From NCBI RefSeq assembly GCF_014647895.1, contig NZ_BMQB01000001.1, positions 62,001 through 126,000 of the forward strand: 64,000 nt of DNA. Reading direction: 5' to 3'. The position numbers and the translations under genes are program-made. The DNA comes from Pilimelia anulata. Its GTDB lineage: Bacteria; Actinomycetota; Actinomycetes; Mycobacteriales; Micromonosporaceae. The notes beneath the pieces are model-generated. The model worked only from the letters and a program-made list of their open reading frames with translations. It did no database searches and was not told the DNA's origin. Shown here piece by piece: positions 33,372-41,677 of this stretch; the stretch's first letter is position 1, and each line of letters begins with the position of its first letter.

Positions 33372-33372
33372 G
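33325..33372. repeat. 24-bp tandem direct repeat over the start of the PP2C gene
   Basis: The 24-bp unit TCGGGTCCGCCGCCGGGAAT-CATG occurs exactly twice, 33325-33348 and 33349-33372. It encodes MIPGGGPD twice in frame and gives two start codons (33347 and 33371), the second overlapping the upstream stop. A recent slip duplication. Confidence 0.95.
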
Positions 33373-34708
33373 TCGGATCCGCCGCGGGGGAGCGGGGCAG
33401 CCGGACGGTGAACGTGCTGCCCGCGCCGGACGTGCTGGCCACCGTGATCCCGCCGCCGAGGATGCCGGCGAGCCGCCGCGCGTACGGCAGGCCCAGCCCG
33501 GTCCCGGTGACCGTGGCCTGCAACTCGCCCCGGATCTGGTAGAAGTCCTCGAAGATCCGGTCCTGCTGGTCGGCCGGGATGCCGATGCCGGTGTCCGCGA
33601 CCGTGAACGTCACCCCGTCCGGCCCGTCGGCCGCGCAGATCAGCCGGACCTCGCCGCGCTCGGTGAACTTGACCCCGTTGGTCAGCAGGTTGCGCAGCAC
33701 CTGGCCGAGCAGCGCCTCGTCCGAGCGCACCGCTAACCCGGCCGGCGGGTCCTCGATCACCAGCTCGACGCCGGGCCGGGTGCCGATCGCCCGCAGCGTC
33801 CCGCGGAGCTGGCCGAGCAGCAGGACCAGGTCGATGTCGGACCAGGTCGGCTCCAGGTGCCCCGCCTCGGCCTTGGCCAGGTCCAGCAGGTCGTTGACCA
33901 GGACCAGCAGGCTGCGGGCGGAGTCGTGGATGAGGGTCACCTGGGTGACCTGGTCCGCGCTGAGCGGGTCCGAGGCGTGGTCGGTGAGCATCCGGGACAG
34001 GCCGATCACCGCGGTCAGCGGGGCGCGCAGCTCGTGGCTGATGTTGGCCAGGAACCGGCTCTTGGCGGCGCTGGCGGCCCGCAACTGGGCGGTCTTGTCG
34101 TCCAGCTCGGCGTACAGGGCGACGACGCCCCGGTTGGTCTCCTCCAGTTCGGCCGAGAGCTGCCCGTACAGGACCAGCACGCCCTGGTTGGTCTCCTGAA
34201 GCTCGGCGTTGAGCCGGGTCAGGTCGTTGCGCTGCCGGCGGACCTCGTCCAGCGCGGCGATCAGCGATTCGTTCTGGGCGGCCAGCTCGTCCAGCGGCGT
34301 CGCCGGTACGGTCGTCGCCACCGTGGCCCGCAGCGCGGCGAGCGCGGCCGGGTCGGGCAGCGCGGGCAGCCGGCGGGCCAGCCGGACCACGGCGGCGCCG
34401 TCGGCGTGCGCGACGGCGAGGGTGTCGACCAGCCGGGCCGCGGCCGCCCGGGCGGGCGTGGCCGCGTCGGGCAGCGGGCCGATGCTGCGCAGCTCGATGG
34501 CCAGCGCCGGCGGGCCGTCCAGCACCGACATCAGCACGTCGGCGCCGCCGGCGGCCAGCAGCTCGCGGCCCAGCTCGCTCAGGGCGGTGGCGATCCGGAC
34601 CTGGTCCTGGCCGTCCAGGCCGACGGCCGCGGCGACCTCGCGGCCGCGCTGGCGCAGTGCGAACACGTCCGGCTCGACCCGGAGCGCGCTGCGCAGCACC
34701 TCGGTCAT
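33368..34708 (-). CDS. Sensor histidine kinase with degenerate GHKL N-terminus
   Basis: A 446-residue cytoplasmic kinase. The N-terminal 140 residues resemble an anti-sigma ATPase domain (RIATALSELGRELLAAGG) without a clear nucleotide motif. A coiled coil (about 145-210; LQETNQGVLVLYGQL and EETNRGVVALYAEL heptads) leads to HisKA (phospho-His in FLANISHELRAPL) and HATPase (NLLTNGVKFTERGE, DTGIGIP, GTGLGLPY). No membrane helix, so the signal is internal, possibly from the stressosome proteins. ATG 34708 overlaps the preceding stop. Confidence 0.9.
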   Translation of the reverse strand: MTEVLRSALRVEPDVFALRQRGREVAAAVGLDGQDQVRIATALSELGRELLAAGGADVLMSVLDGPPALAIELRSIGPLPDAATPARAAAARLVDTLAVAHADGAAVVRLARRLPALPDPAALAALRATVATTVPATPLDELAAQNESLIAALDEVRRQRNDLTRLNAELQETNQGVLVLYGQLSAELEETNRGVVALYAELDDKTAQLRAASAAKSRFLANISHELRAPLTAVIGLSRMLTDHASDPLSADQVTQVTLIHDSARSLLVLVNDLLDLAKAEAGHLEPTWSDIDLVLLLGQLRGTLRAIGTRPGVELVIEDPPAGLAVRSDEALLGQVLRNLLTNGVKFTERGEVRLICAADGPDGVTFTVADTGIGIPADQQDRIFEDFYQIRGELQATVTGTGLGLPYARRLAGILGGGITVASTSGAGSTFTVRLPRSPAADPT

Positions 34709-35724
34709 GGCACCCTGGCCACGAGCACGCAGGCGTCGTCGCGGCGCACCCCGGCGTCGCGCAGCACGGTCGCCGCGACGACCGCCGGCGACCGGTCGAA
34801 CAGGCGCGGGTAGTCGGCGCCGGTCCACCGGTCGCTGACCCCGTCGGAGTGCAGCAGGACGGTCGCGCCGGCCGGCAGCGGGTAGCCGAACTCGCGGACC
34901 ACCCGCCGCTGGTGCCCGGCGATGCCGGGCAGCGAGACCATCCCCTTGCGCGCGCCGCCGGCCAGCACCGCGCCGCCGATGTTGCCGAGCCCGCTGTACC
35001 GCACGGCGGCGCCGGCCGGGTCCAGCTCGGCGACGGCGATCGCCGCGCCGCGCGTGCCGGACAGCGCCCGGTGCAGCCGCTCGACCAGCGCGGCCGGCGG
35101 CTCGGGCGGCGCGGCGCGGAACGCCGCGGTCGCCGCCCGGGCCGCCACCGCGGCCAGCGGCCCGTGCCCGAGCCCGTCGACCACGAGCAACTGGACGCGG
35201 CCGTCCAGCGTCCGGACCGCGTGCCCGTCGCCGCAGGCCGGGCCCCAGTCCAGCGCGCGGACCACCCCGCACGCGCCGCTCGCGGCGGGTGGTTCCCTCG
35301 GCCACAACTGCACGGCGGCCACCGTTCCCCGACCGGGCAGCGAGTACACGTCGTACACCGACGACATCCGGGCGATCGCGCCCAGGCCCACGCCGAGCGT
35401 CCCGGCGGTGGAGTGGCCGTCGCGGGCGGCCAACGCGGGGTCGCGCATGCCCGGCCCGGCGTCCACGGCGAACAGCTCCACCCCCGCCGCCATACCGTGC
35501 CGGACCGGCCGGACGAGCAGCGTGCCCTGCTCGCCGTGCTTGACCAGGTTGCTGGTCAGCTCGGCGGCCACGACGGCGACGTCGCCGGCCCGCTCGGCGG
35601 TGAAGCCGAGCCGGGCGGCGAGCCGCTCGGCGGCGCGGCGCGGCGGCCCGGCCGCGCCCGGCCCCTCGACCCGGAACCACGCGCCGTCGTCGGCGACGTC
35701 CACGACCGGCGGGGTCGCGGTCAC
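34705..35724 (-). CDS. RsbX-like protein: anti-sigma ATPase domain fused to PP2C phosphatase
   Basis: A 339-residue protein: an N-terminal HATPase of anti-sigma type (about residues 15-140; VAAELTSNLVKHGEQG N-box, VDAGPGM and GTLGVGLGAI) and a PP2C domain (about 145-335; VVDGLGHGPLAAVAARAA, GLGNIGGA, VLLHSDGVSD, RDDACVLVARV). It corresponds in place to RsbX, the phosphatase that resets RsbR/RsbS in stressosomes. Start GTG 35724, whose GTGA overlaps the rsbT stop as the other genes of the operon do; the slightly longer GTG at 35733 is possible. Confidence 0.88.
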   Translation of the reverse strand: MTATPPVVDVADDGAWFRVEGPGAAGPPRRAAERLAARLGFTAERAGDVAVVAAELTSNLVKHGEQGTLLVRPVRHGMAAGVELFAVDAGPGMRDPALAARDGHSTAGTLGVGLGAIARMSSVYDVYSLPGRGTVAAVQLWPREPPAASGACGVVRALDWGPACGDGHAVRTLDGRVQLLVVDGLGHGPLAAVAARAATAAFRAAPPEPPAALVERLHRALSGTRGAAIAVAELDPAGAAVRYSGLGNIGGAVLAGGARKGMVSLPGIAGHQRRVVREFGYPLPAGATVLLHSDGVSDRWTGADYPRLFDRSPAVVAATVLRDAGVRRDDACVLVARVP

Positions 35725-36134
35725 CGGGCCCACTTCACGATGCTGACCCGGGTGCCCCGGCCGGGGCCGGTGTCGATGTCGAACTCGTCCACGAGGCGGC
35801 GCGCGCCGGACAGGCCGAGGCCCAGCCCGCCGCCGGTGGTGTAGCCGTCGGTGAGCGCCAGGTCCAGGTCGGCGATGCCCGGGCCGTCGTCGGCGAGCAC
35901 GATCCGCACGCCGGTGCGCCGCTGCCGGACGATCGACACCTCCACGCTGCCCCCGCCCCCGTACACCAGGGTGTTGCGGGCCAGCTCGCTCGCCGCGGTG
36001 ACCACCTTGGTCTGGTCCACCAGCGACAGCTTCGCCTCGACGGCGGCGGTCCGGACGAGCTGCCGGACCCGGACGACGTCCTGGTCCGAGGCGACCGGCC
36101 GGGTGGTCGCGCCCTGCCCGGCGTCCGCGCTCAC
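35721..36134 (-). CDS. rsbT: Switch kinase RsbT of a stressosome
   Basis: A 137-residue single-domain GHKL kinase: N-box ASELARNTLVYGGGG, G1 DDGPGI, G2 GGGLGLGLSGARRL. RsbT-type switch proteins phosphorylate the STAS partners RsbS/RsbR and are released on stress to activate downstream phosphatases. Directly downstream of rsbS (ATGA overlap). Which downstream phosphatase it activates is not visible from sequence. Confidence 0.92.
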   Translation of the reverse strand: MSADAGQGATTRPVASDQDVVRVRQLVRTAAVEAKLSLVDQTKVVTAASELARNTLVYGGGGSVEVSIVRQRRTGVRIVLADDGPGIADLDLALTDGYTTGGGLGLGLSGARRLVDEFDIDTGPGRGTRVSIVKWAR

Positions 36135-36562
36135 GGGCCGGGGACCGATGCGGCGAGGTCGTCCTCGTCCTCGTCCCCGAGGTCCGGTAGCCAGCCGTCG
36201 GCCGCCTCGGCGGCGGCCCGGCCGAGAATGGCCAGGGCCCGCTCGACGTTCAGCGCGGTCCGGATGCCGTTCAGCGACAGCCCCAGCTCGACCAGCGTGA
36301 TCGCCACCGCCGGGCGCATCCCGACGACGACGGTCTCCGCGTCGAGCACCCGGGAGATCGAGGCGATCGTGGCGAGCATCCGGCCGACGAACGAGTCGAC
36401 GATGTCCAGCGCGCTGATGTCGATGATCACGCCGCTGGCGCCGGTGGCGACGATGCGCTCGGCGAGATCCTCCTCGAGCTGCAGCGTGATCCGGTCGGCC
36501 AGGTCCACCTGGATCGAGACGAGCAGGACCCGGCCGAGCCCGAGGATGGGGACCCGGTCCAT
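36131..36562 (-). CDS. rsbS: STAS antagonist RsbS of a stressosome
   Basis: A 143-residue single STAS-domain protein with the RsbS phospho-site: DIVDSFVGRMLATI (S in DSF) and GMRPAVAITLVELG (second Thr). Normal RsbS is about 120 residues; the extra C-terminal 25 (DGWLPDLGDEDEDDLAAS) are acidic and unusual. In a stressosome it binds RsbT until phosphorylated. Start ATG 36562 overlaps the rsbR stop by one base (TGATG). Confidence 0.93.
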   Translation of the reverse strand: MDRVPILGLGRVLLVSIQVDLADRITLQLEEDLAERIVATGASGVIIDISALDIVDSFVGRMLATIASISRVLDAETVVVGMRPAVAITLVELGLSLNGIRTALNVERALAILGRAAAEAADGWLPDLGDEDEDDLAASVPGP

Positions 36563-37407
36563 CAGGCCACCGACTCCCGGCGGACCGCCGCTGCCCGCCG
36601 CAGCACGTGCCGCAGCGCGTCGGCGAGCGTGGCCTTGGTCACGATGTCGCCGAACTCGATCCCGAGCGCCACGATCGTCTGGGCGATCTGCGGCCGGATG
36701 CCGGAGATGATGCAGTCCGCGCCCATCAGCCGCGCCGCCACCACGGTCTTGAGGACGTGCTGGGCGACCTGTGTGTCCACCGCCGGGACGCCGGTGATGT
36801 CGATGATCGCGTACGGCGACCCGGTGTCCACCAGCGTCTGGAGCAGCCGCTCCATCACGACCTGCGCCCGGGCGGAGTCGAGCGTGCCCACCAGCGGGAC
36901 GGCGACGACGCCCTCCCAGAGCTTCACCACGGGGGTGGACAGCTCCAGCAACTGCTCGGCCTGGTCGGCGATCAGCTCCTCCCGGGCGGCGGTGAAGCTG
37001 CTGAAGGTGAACAGCCCCAGCTCGTCGACGAACTTGGTGAACGCGAGGTAGTCCCGCACCTGTGCCGGGTCGGTCAGCTCGGTCCGCTCCAGGAGCACGT
37101 CCTTGAGCGCGAATACGCTCACCGCCGTCTCGGTCGAGCTGAAGCCCTGCCGGGCCCGGTCGCGGCTCAGGTCCGCCAGGACGGCCCGCAGCTCGGCGCC
37201 CGCGTCGGCGTCGATGTCGCCCGGGCCCGCGGCCAGGGCGGCCGCCAGCGCATCGTGCAGTTCCGCCAACTGCCGCCGCAGCTCGGCCTCGCTGAGCCGG
37301 CCGGCCAGCGGCGCGCCGGCCAGCGCGCTCCAGCGCGCGACCAGGTCGTCGCCGTCCGTGCGCAGCAGGTCGGCGAGACGACCAGCCTGATCCTTGTCGA
37401 GCGCCAT
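36562..37407 (-). CDS. rsbR: Stressosome sensor RsbR
   Basis: A 281-residue protein: an N-terminal sensory domain of RsbRD_N type, all helical (about residues 1-150; LADLLRTDGDDLVARWSAL ... DELGLFTFSSFTAAREEL) and a C-terminal STAS domain (about 160-275) with the two threonines phosphorylated by RsbT, in AVDTQVAQHVLKT and AQTIVALG. The N-terminal domain has no haem or flavin motif that I can name, so the sensed signal is unknown. ATG 37407. First gene of the operon; nothing is upstream on this strand for 166 bp. Confidence 0.93.
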   Translation of the reverse strand: MALDKDQAGRLADLLRTDGDDLVARWSALAGAPLAGRLSEAELRRQLAELHDALAAALAAGPGDIDADAGAELRAVLADLSRDRARQGFSSTETAVSVFALKDVLLERTELTDPAQVRDYLAFTKFVDELGLFTFSSFTAAREELIADQAEQLLELSTPVVKLWEGVVAVPLVGTLDSARAQVVMERLLQTLVDTGSPYAIIDITGVPAVDTQVAQHVLKTVVAARLMGADCIISGIRPQIAQTIVALGIEFGDIVTKATLADALRHVLRRAAAVRRESVA

Positions 37408-37574
37408 GTGCCGCCTCCCTGCGGGGCTTGCGTCATCGCCGCGCCCGCCTCCGGGGCACGCCGCTGTCACCATACTTGCCACAGGGGAAACGTGGCCCGG
37501 GCACCGACCGCCGCCGCGGCGCGGTAGCGGTCGGTTTCTGCCCTCGTACGGTGAGTGATGGCGCCCCGGGGCGG

Positions 37575-39107
37575 TCAGCCGACGAGCACCCGGGCGAGCC
37601 CGACGGTGTCCGCGCCGTCGTACCAGTACCCGGCCCCGACGGCCTCGATCGCCCGGGTCGGGCGGAAGTCGCCCCCGGCGGCTTCGGCCGCGGAGTCCCA
37701 CATCTGCTCGCCCATGAAGGTCGCCACCTCCGCCGACGCGGGCACGCCCGCCAGCGCCCGCCGGTACGTCGGGTCGTCACCGAGCCGGGACCCCGCCGCG
37801 CGGCGGCCGGCGCCGGTCACGCTGACCCGATCGCCCGCGACCCGGACCACGGCGCCGCGGCCGAACGCCCGCGTGGCCGCGGCCCCCAACCGGCGGGCCG
37901 CGGCGGCGTCCACCATGCGGACATCCACGGTAGCCCCCGAACCGGGCCCGACGGAGTTGACCGAGTCGATCCCCGCCCGTCCGGCCCGCATGTCGCGCTC
38001 GTGCCGCTCGAACACGCCCGCGGCCACCTCCTCGTAGTCCCCGCCGCCGGCCGCGTCGCCCGACGGCGCGGGCAGCAGCATGAACGCCGCCGAGTCGAGC
38101 ATCAGGGTGTCGACCCCGAAGCCGCCCGGCAGCTCCGCGGCGGTCGCCTGCGCCGGGCGGCCCGGCGTGTCGTCCAGCCACCCGCGGGCGGCCGGGGCGT
38201 CGCTGCGCGGCAGGGTGCCGCCGATCAGCCGGCTGCGGACCTCCAGCGCGCCGTCGGCCGCCGTCGCCGCGGCGACCACGACGCCGTGCAGGTACTTCTC
38301 GACCTCGCCCGGCGACAGGCCCGGCGTCAGCTCCGCGAGCAGGGCCGGCGGCGCCGTGCGGACGCGGTCCAGGTCCGCCCAGCCGACCGCGAGCCGGTCG
38401 GCGGGCAGCCGGCGGACCGCCCCGCGGTACCCGGCGTCGTCGGCCAGCGACGCGGCCCGGGCCTCGGCCACCGCCGCCTCGGCGGCCGCCTGGCTGTCCG
38501 TCCGGTCCGCCACGGCGATCACCGCGTACCCGTCGGCGAGCACGAATCCGAGCTTGCTGCCCTTGCCCTTCGCCCGCGCATCCCGGACCGCGGACAGCGC
38601 CGCCCTGGTCCGCGCATCGTCGGCGCTGGCGACGGCGGCCAGCGTGACGAGCTGCCCGCCGTGGGTCCACTTCGCCGTCCCCGCGCGCCCCTCCCACCAC
38701 GTGTGCAGCTTGGTGTCCTTGAGGTCGAGCATCTCGGCCAGCGGCGAGCGAAGCTCCCGCAACAGGTCCACCGGCGACCCGGCGGCGCCGGCCCGGCGCA
38801 CCAGCGCGTCGCCGGCCACCCGCTGCCCGAGGCCCGGGCGCAGGTCGAGCTGCGCGAAGGCGAACACCGACGCGGGCAGGGCGTCGGCGGGCTGGCGGCC
38901 GAGGGCGCGGTTCCAGGCGGCGACGGCGAACGTACCGCCGCCGGCGAGCAGCGCCACGGCAACCGCGGCGGCGCCGACGGCGACGAACCGGCCGCGGCGG
39001 CGCCGCTCGGGGGCGAGTGGGGTGGGATCGGTCGGGGTGTCCGGTTCGATCTCGATGACGGGCTCGACCGGCGCGGGCTGCTCGGGAGAAGTCACGAGCG
39101 GCACCAT
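37575..39107 (-). CDS. DUF3352 membrane-anchored protein
   Basis: A 510-residue protein with a Pro/Glu-rich cytoplasmic head (about residues 1-38), a single membrane helix (about 40-65, FVAVGAAAVAVALLAGGGTFAVAA) and a long extracytoplasmic DUF3352 domain. Features typical of the family: PADALPASVFAFAQLDL after the helix, GDALVRRAGAAGSPVDLL, and a closing AVGAGYWYDGADTVGLARV. Common near cell-wall genes in actinobacteria; no function known. The ATG 39107 start is tentative because no strong ribosome site is seen; a GTG at 39095 is another choice. Confidence 0.8.
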   Translation of the reverse strand: MVPLVTSPEQPAPVEPVIEIEPDTPTDPTPLAPERRRRGRFVAVGAAAVAVALLAGGGTFAVAAWNRALGRQPADALPASVFAFAQLDLRPGLGQRVAGDALVRRAGAAGSPVDLLRELRSPLAEMLDLKDTKLHTWWEGRAGTAKWTHGGQLVTLAAVASADDARTRAALSAVRDARAKGKGSKLGFVLADGYAVIAVADRTDSQAAAEAAVAEARAASLADDAGYRGAVRRLPADRLAVGWADLDRVRTAPPALLAELTPGLSPGEVEKYLHGVVVAAATAADGALEVRSRLIGGTLPRSDAPAARGWLDDTPGRPAQATAAELPGGFGVDTLMLDSAAFMLLPAPSGDAAGGGDYEEVAAGVFERHERDMRAGRAGIDSVNSVGPGSGATVDVRMVDAAAARRLGAAATRAFGRGAVVRVAGDRVSVTGAGRRAAGSRLGDDPTYRRALAGVPASAEVATFMGEQMWDSAAEAAGGDFRPTRAIEAVGAGYWYDGADTVGLARVLVG

Positions 39108-39169
39108 CGACCGCCCGCTCGCCCGGCCTGAGGAAACCGGCCCGGCCGCCTCGCCGGCGGCGGGGCGGC

Positions 39170-40018
39170 CTACGGTGCGCGCAGGGCGGCGGCGATCAGG
39201 CGCGCGGCGTCCCGGCCGTACGCGGCCCGGCTCTGCAGCTCGGCGAACCACCGCTCGTACAGGTCGATCTCCTGCGGCCGGGTCACCTTGATCTCCGCCG
39301 ACGGGATGGCGAGCTGAACGGTGTGCGCGTCGAAGATCCAGAACCCGCAGGCCGAGACGCCGCGGTGCGCGGAGTCGGTCGGTACGACGCCGAGCGAGAG
39401 GAACGGCAGCTCGGCCAGCGACAGCAGGTGGACGAGCTGCGCTGCGTGGACGTCCGGGGGCGAGTAGCGGAAGCGCAGCGCCTCCTCGAACAGCACCACG
39501 AGCACCCGCTTGTCGCCATTCAGCGCGAGCGCGGCCCGCTCCTGCCGGAACCGGATCGTCTCGTCGAGGTCGTGGGGGATGCGGTGCAGCTCGTACAGGT
39601 ACGCCAGCAGGCTGCGCATGTAGTCCGTGGTCTGGAGGATGCCGGGGATGATCAGCGGCTCGTGGATGCGGAACACGGCCGTCCGCGCGTACAGCGTCCG
39701 GGTGGTGGGCCCGCCCGAGCCCTTCAGGCCGCCGCGGAAGCGGGCCTTCCACTCGACGTACGCCGTGTCGAGCGCGTGCAGGGTGGCGAGCAGCTCCGGG
39801 GCCAGCTCGGGGACGCCGCAGTGGTGGCACCAGTCGCGGATGTTCCGCTCGGTGGGGACCTGGTTGCCGTGCTCCAATCGGGACAGTCGGGTGGAGTGCA
39901 TGCCGCACAGCGCGGCGAGCGCCCGCCCCGTCAGGCCGGCGCCCTGACGCACCTGCCGAAGACGGGCGCCCAACTCCTTGCGGGCGTCAGCGATTGAGCT
40001 GTAGGGCGAACTCACCAT
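39170..40018 (-). CDS. WhiJ-like XRE/DUF5753 regulator (cassette 2, intact)
   Basis: A 282-residue regulator: XRE-type HTH (about residues 12-70: LGARLRQVRQGAGLTGRAL, STRLSRLEHGNQVP) and the DUF5753 domain (about 100-275; FRIHEPLIIPGILQTTDYM, LRFRYSPPDVHAAQLVHLL, SACGFWIFDAHTVQ). This family includes WhiJ/AbaA-type regulators that affect development and antibiotic production in Streptomyces. Start ATG 40018 (a GTG at 40015 is also possible). It overlaps the DUF6879 gene by 32 bp. The same family member at 24937 is frameshifted. Confidence 0.88.
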   Translation of the reverse strand: MVSSPYSSIADARKELGARLRQVRQGAGLTGRALAALCGMHSTRLSRLEHGNQVPTERNIRDWCHHCGVPELAPELLATLHALDTAYVEWKARFRGGLKGSGGPTTRTLYARTAVFRIHEPLIIPGILQTTDYMRSLLAYLYELHRIPHDLDETIRFRQERAALALNGDKRVLVVLFEEALRFRYSPPDVHAAQLVHLLSLAELPFLSLGVVPTDSAHRGVSACGFWIFDAHTVQLAIPSAEIKVTRPQEIDLYERWFAELQSRAAYGRDAARLIAAALRAP

Positions 40019-40514
40019 GTGGTGTCGCGGTCTCCCACACCGTCTCGAAGGCCGAGCGGCAAAGCTCGACGGTCTCGGACACCCTCGTGAACGTATAGCC
40101 GTTCGGCCGTCCCTCGGCATCGAAGTGCAAGAAGATCACGGCTGAGTCGTCCAGGAGGTAGAAGTCGGCGCCGGGTTGCGGTATGCCGGCTGTGGCCGGT
40201 CGATAGCACCAGCGGTGGCTTTCGCCGGCGGCGTCGATGCGGTGGACGATCGATGCGATCCAGCGGTGATAGCTGCTGACCGGATCGGATACCACCTTCA
40301 ATCGGCGGAGACGCCTTCCGGCCGACGCGATCGATGAGACCTTCGTGCACCAATTGTCGAGCCAGGCGCCATCATCGATGCCGGTCTCCTGCCACGTCGC
40401 GAAGCGGGGTAGCTCGCGGGCGGTGCCGTACCCGTCCCGGAACTCCATGTGATCCCATCCCGAGGAGATCGCCTCGTAGCGGTCCACGAACTCGTCGTAA
40501 GTGATCTCCTGCAC
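39987..40514 (-). CDS. DUF6879 family protein (cassette 2)
   Basis: A 175-residue protein with the family pattern (ITYDEFVDRYEAISSGWDHM, LRRLKVVSDPVSSYHRWI, PGADFYLLDDSAVIFLHFDAEG), the same length as the copy at 25761. The GTG start (40514) is one nucleotide from the stop of the small upstream gene; the 3' end overlaps the regulator by 32 bp. Function unknown; the coupling suggests it acts with the XRE protein. Confidence 0.85.
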   Translation of the reverse strand: MQEITYDEFVDRYEAISSGWDHMEFRDGYGTARELPRFATWQETGIDDGAWLDNWCTKVSSIASAGRRLRRLKVVSDPVSSYHRWIASIVHRIDAAGESHRWCYRPATAGIPQPGADFYLLDDSAVIFLHFDAEGRPNGYTFTRVSETVELCRSAFETVWETATPHGEFALQLNR

Positions 40515-40515
40515 G

Positions 40516-40719
40516 TCAGCCCTCGAGGGTGATGAAGGGCAGCATGCGATACGGCACCTCGACCGCGTCCTCATGGTCGGGGATGTCCAGCATGGCGCGA
40601 GTGTCGGCGTCGATCTTGAATCCCTGCATCACCCAGCTCTGCCGCTCGGCGCAGCGGTACACGGTGGGCGAGTTGTTCTCGGCCGATCCCGGGTCCTTGC
40701 CGACGAACTGAAGGTCCAC
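40516..40719 (-). CDS. Small conserved protein of the WhiJ-like cassette (cassette 2)
   Basis: A 67-residue protein starting VDLQFVGKDPGSAENNSP and ending in DIPDHEDAVEVPYRMLPF, homologous to the 67-residue protein at 26291. GTG 40719 has GGGGAG 8 nt upstream, and this start makes both copies equal in length; a longer reading from 40752 is therefore not used. Upstream lies a 14-bp inverted repeat (40741-40807). Confidence 0.78.
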   Translation of the reverse strand: MDLQFVGKDPGSAENNSPTVYRCAERQSWVMQGFKIDADTRAMLDIPDHEDAVEVPYRMLPFITLEG

Positions 40720-40740
40720 TTCAGCTCCCCTTAGGAGGTG

Positions 40741-40807
40741 TGCAGCGGCTTGCATCTCGGCGATTCTCGCCGTGGCCGGGCGCAGGGTAAAGCTGCAAGC
40801 TGCTGCA
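40741..40807. promoter_or_regulatory. Wide inverted repeat upstream of cassette 2
   Basis: TGCAGCGGCTTGCA (40741-40754) and TGCAAGCTGCTGCA (40794-40807) pair at 13 of 14 positions across a 39-bp spacer, just upstream of the 67-residue gene. It fits two half-sites for a dimeric regulator such as the XRE protein; no matching repeat is seen in front of cassette 1. Function is inferred from position only. Confidence 0.45.
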
Positions 40808-40853
40808 TACCCGTGGTGTCGCTGGTCGGCGCGCAGCGAGAGTCGTTGCGGCA

Positions 40854-41155
40854 GTGCGATCCGGGCAAACCCCTGACGCCGCGCGGTCCGGTGACTTGTT
40901 GATCCTGCGGGAGTCGGAGTACCGGCGCGGTCGCGGTGCGATCCTCGTGACGGTGTCGGCAGTGGGTGACGTCCGTGAGGATGGGGCGATCTGTGGATCA
41001 GCGTCAAGGCGGAGCAGCGCATGCTGGACCGGGAGCCCGTGGTCAGGTTCATTCAGGTCCGGGCAGCGAGCGTCCCCGAGGCCAGGCGCCGTACGCGCGG
41101 CCGCGCCACTGTCGTCGCGCGGCCCTTCACCTCACCTCAGCTCGGGGGACGGTAG
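40854..41155 (+). pseudogene. Frameshifted small conserved gene
   Basis: From GTG 40854 one frame reads SGDLLILRESEYRRGRGAIL and VTVSAVGDVREDG. At about 40981-40990 (atggggcgat) the likely continuation moves one frame back: DLWISVKAEQRMLDREPVV RFIQVRAASVPEARRRTRG, ending at TAG 41153-41155. Joined, the two parts resemble small actinobacterial proteins of about 90-100 residues that begin with a D-L-L/V strand and contain a V-R-V-T strand and an R-AL(A)P-type end. The family is tentative and the frameshift may be a sequencing error. Its end overlaps the DUF6879 gene at 41137, convergent. Together with the inverted repeat above, this is the content of the 417-bp gap. Confidence 0.45.
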
Positions 41156-41658
41156 GCGTCGTGGTCGGTGGCGACGCGCCAGACGTCCTCGAAGACCCGG
41201 CCGCAGAACTCCACCACCGCGCGGTCCTCGGACACCAGCCGCTTGCTGACCACGCCCTGCCCGTCGTAGTGCAGGAACATCGCGGTCCGGCCGTCCAGCA
41301 TGTAGAAGTCCGTACCGGGGAACGCCTGCGTCGTCACCCGCTCCCGCGGGCACCAGCGGGTCGGCTCGCCGGCGTCCACGATCGGCTTGATCGTGTCGTG
41401 CACGAACCGGTGGTAGTCGCCGAGCGGCTCGCACACCACCTCGATCCGCCGCAGTGACCGGCCCGCGCCGGACAGCCGCCGGACGAGTGCGTGCCAGTCG
41501 TCGAGGTAGGAGGTGTCCACCGGCTCGCCGCGCTGCCACTGGGCGAACGGCTCGACGTCGCCGGGGACGCCGTAGGAGTCGCGCAGCTCCATGTGCACCC
41601 AGTCGCGGTCGATGGCACTGTACCGGCGTACGAACTCGTCGCGATCAACCTCGAACAC
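41137..41658 (-). CDS. DUF6879 family protein, stand-alone copy
   Basis: A 173-residue DUF6879 protein (VDRDEFVRRYSAIDRDWVHM, LRRIEVVCEPLGDYHRFV, PGTDFYMLDGRTAMFLHYDG) but with no XRE gene or small gene beside it; the expected regulator position is occupied by the frameshifted small gene. Start GTG 41658 follows GGGGG at 6 nt. It seems to be the remnant of a third cassette, or an orphan paralogue. Confidence 0.8.
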   Translation of the reverse strand: MFEVDRDEFVRRYSAIDRDWVHMELRDSYGVPGDVEPFAQWQRGEPVDTSYLDDWHALVRRLSGAGRSLRRIEVVCEPLGDYHRFVHDTIKPIVDAGEPTRWCPRERVTTQAFPGTDFYMLDGRTAMFLHYDGQGVVSKRLVSEDRAVVEFCGRVFEDVWRVATDHDAYRPPS

Positions 41659-41677
41659 GCGCACCCCCGGGTGATGG

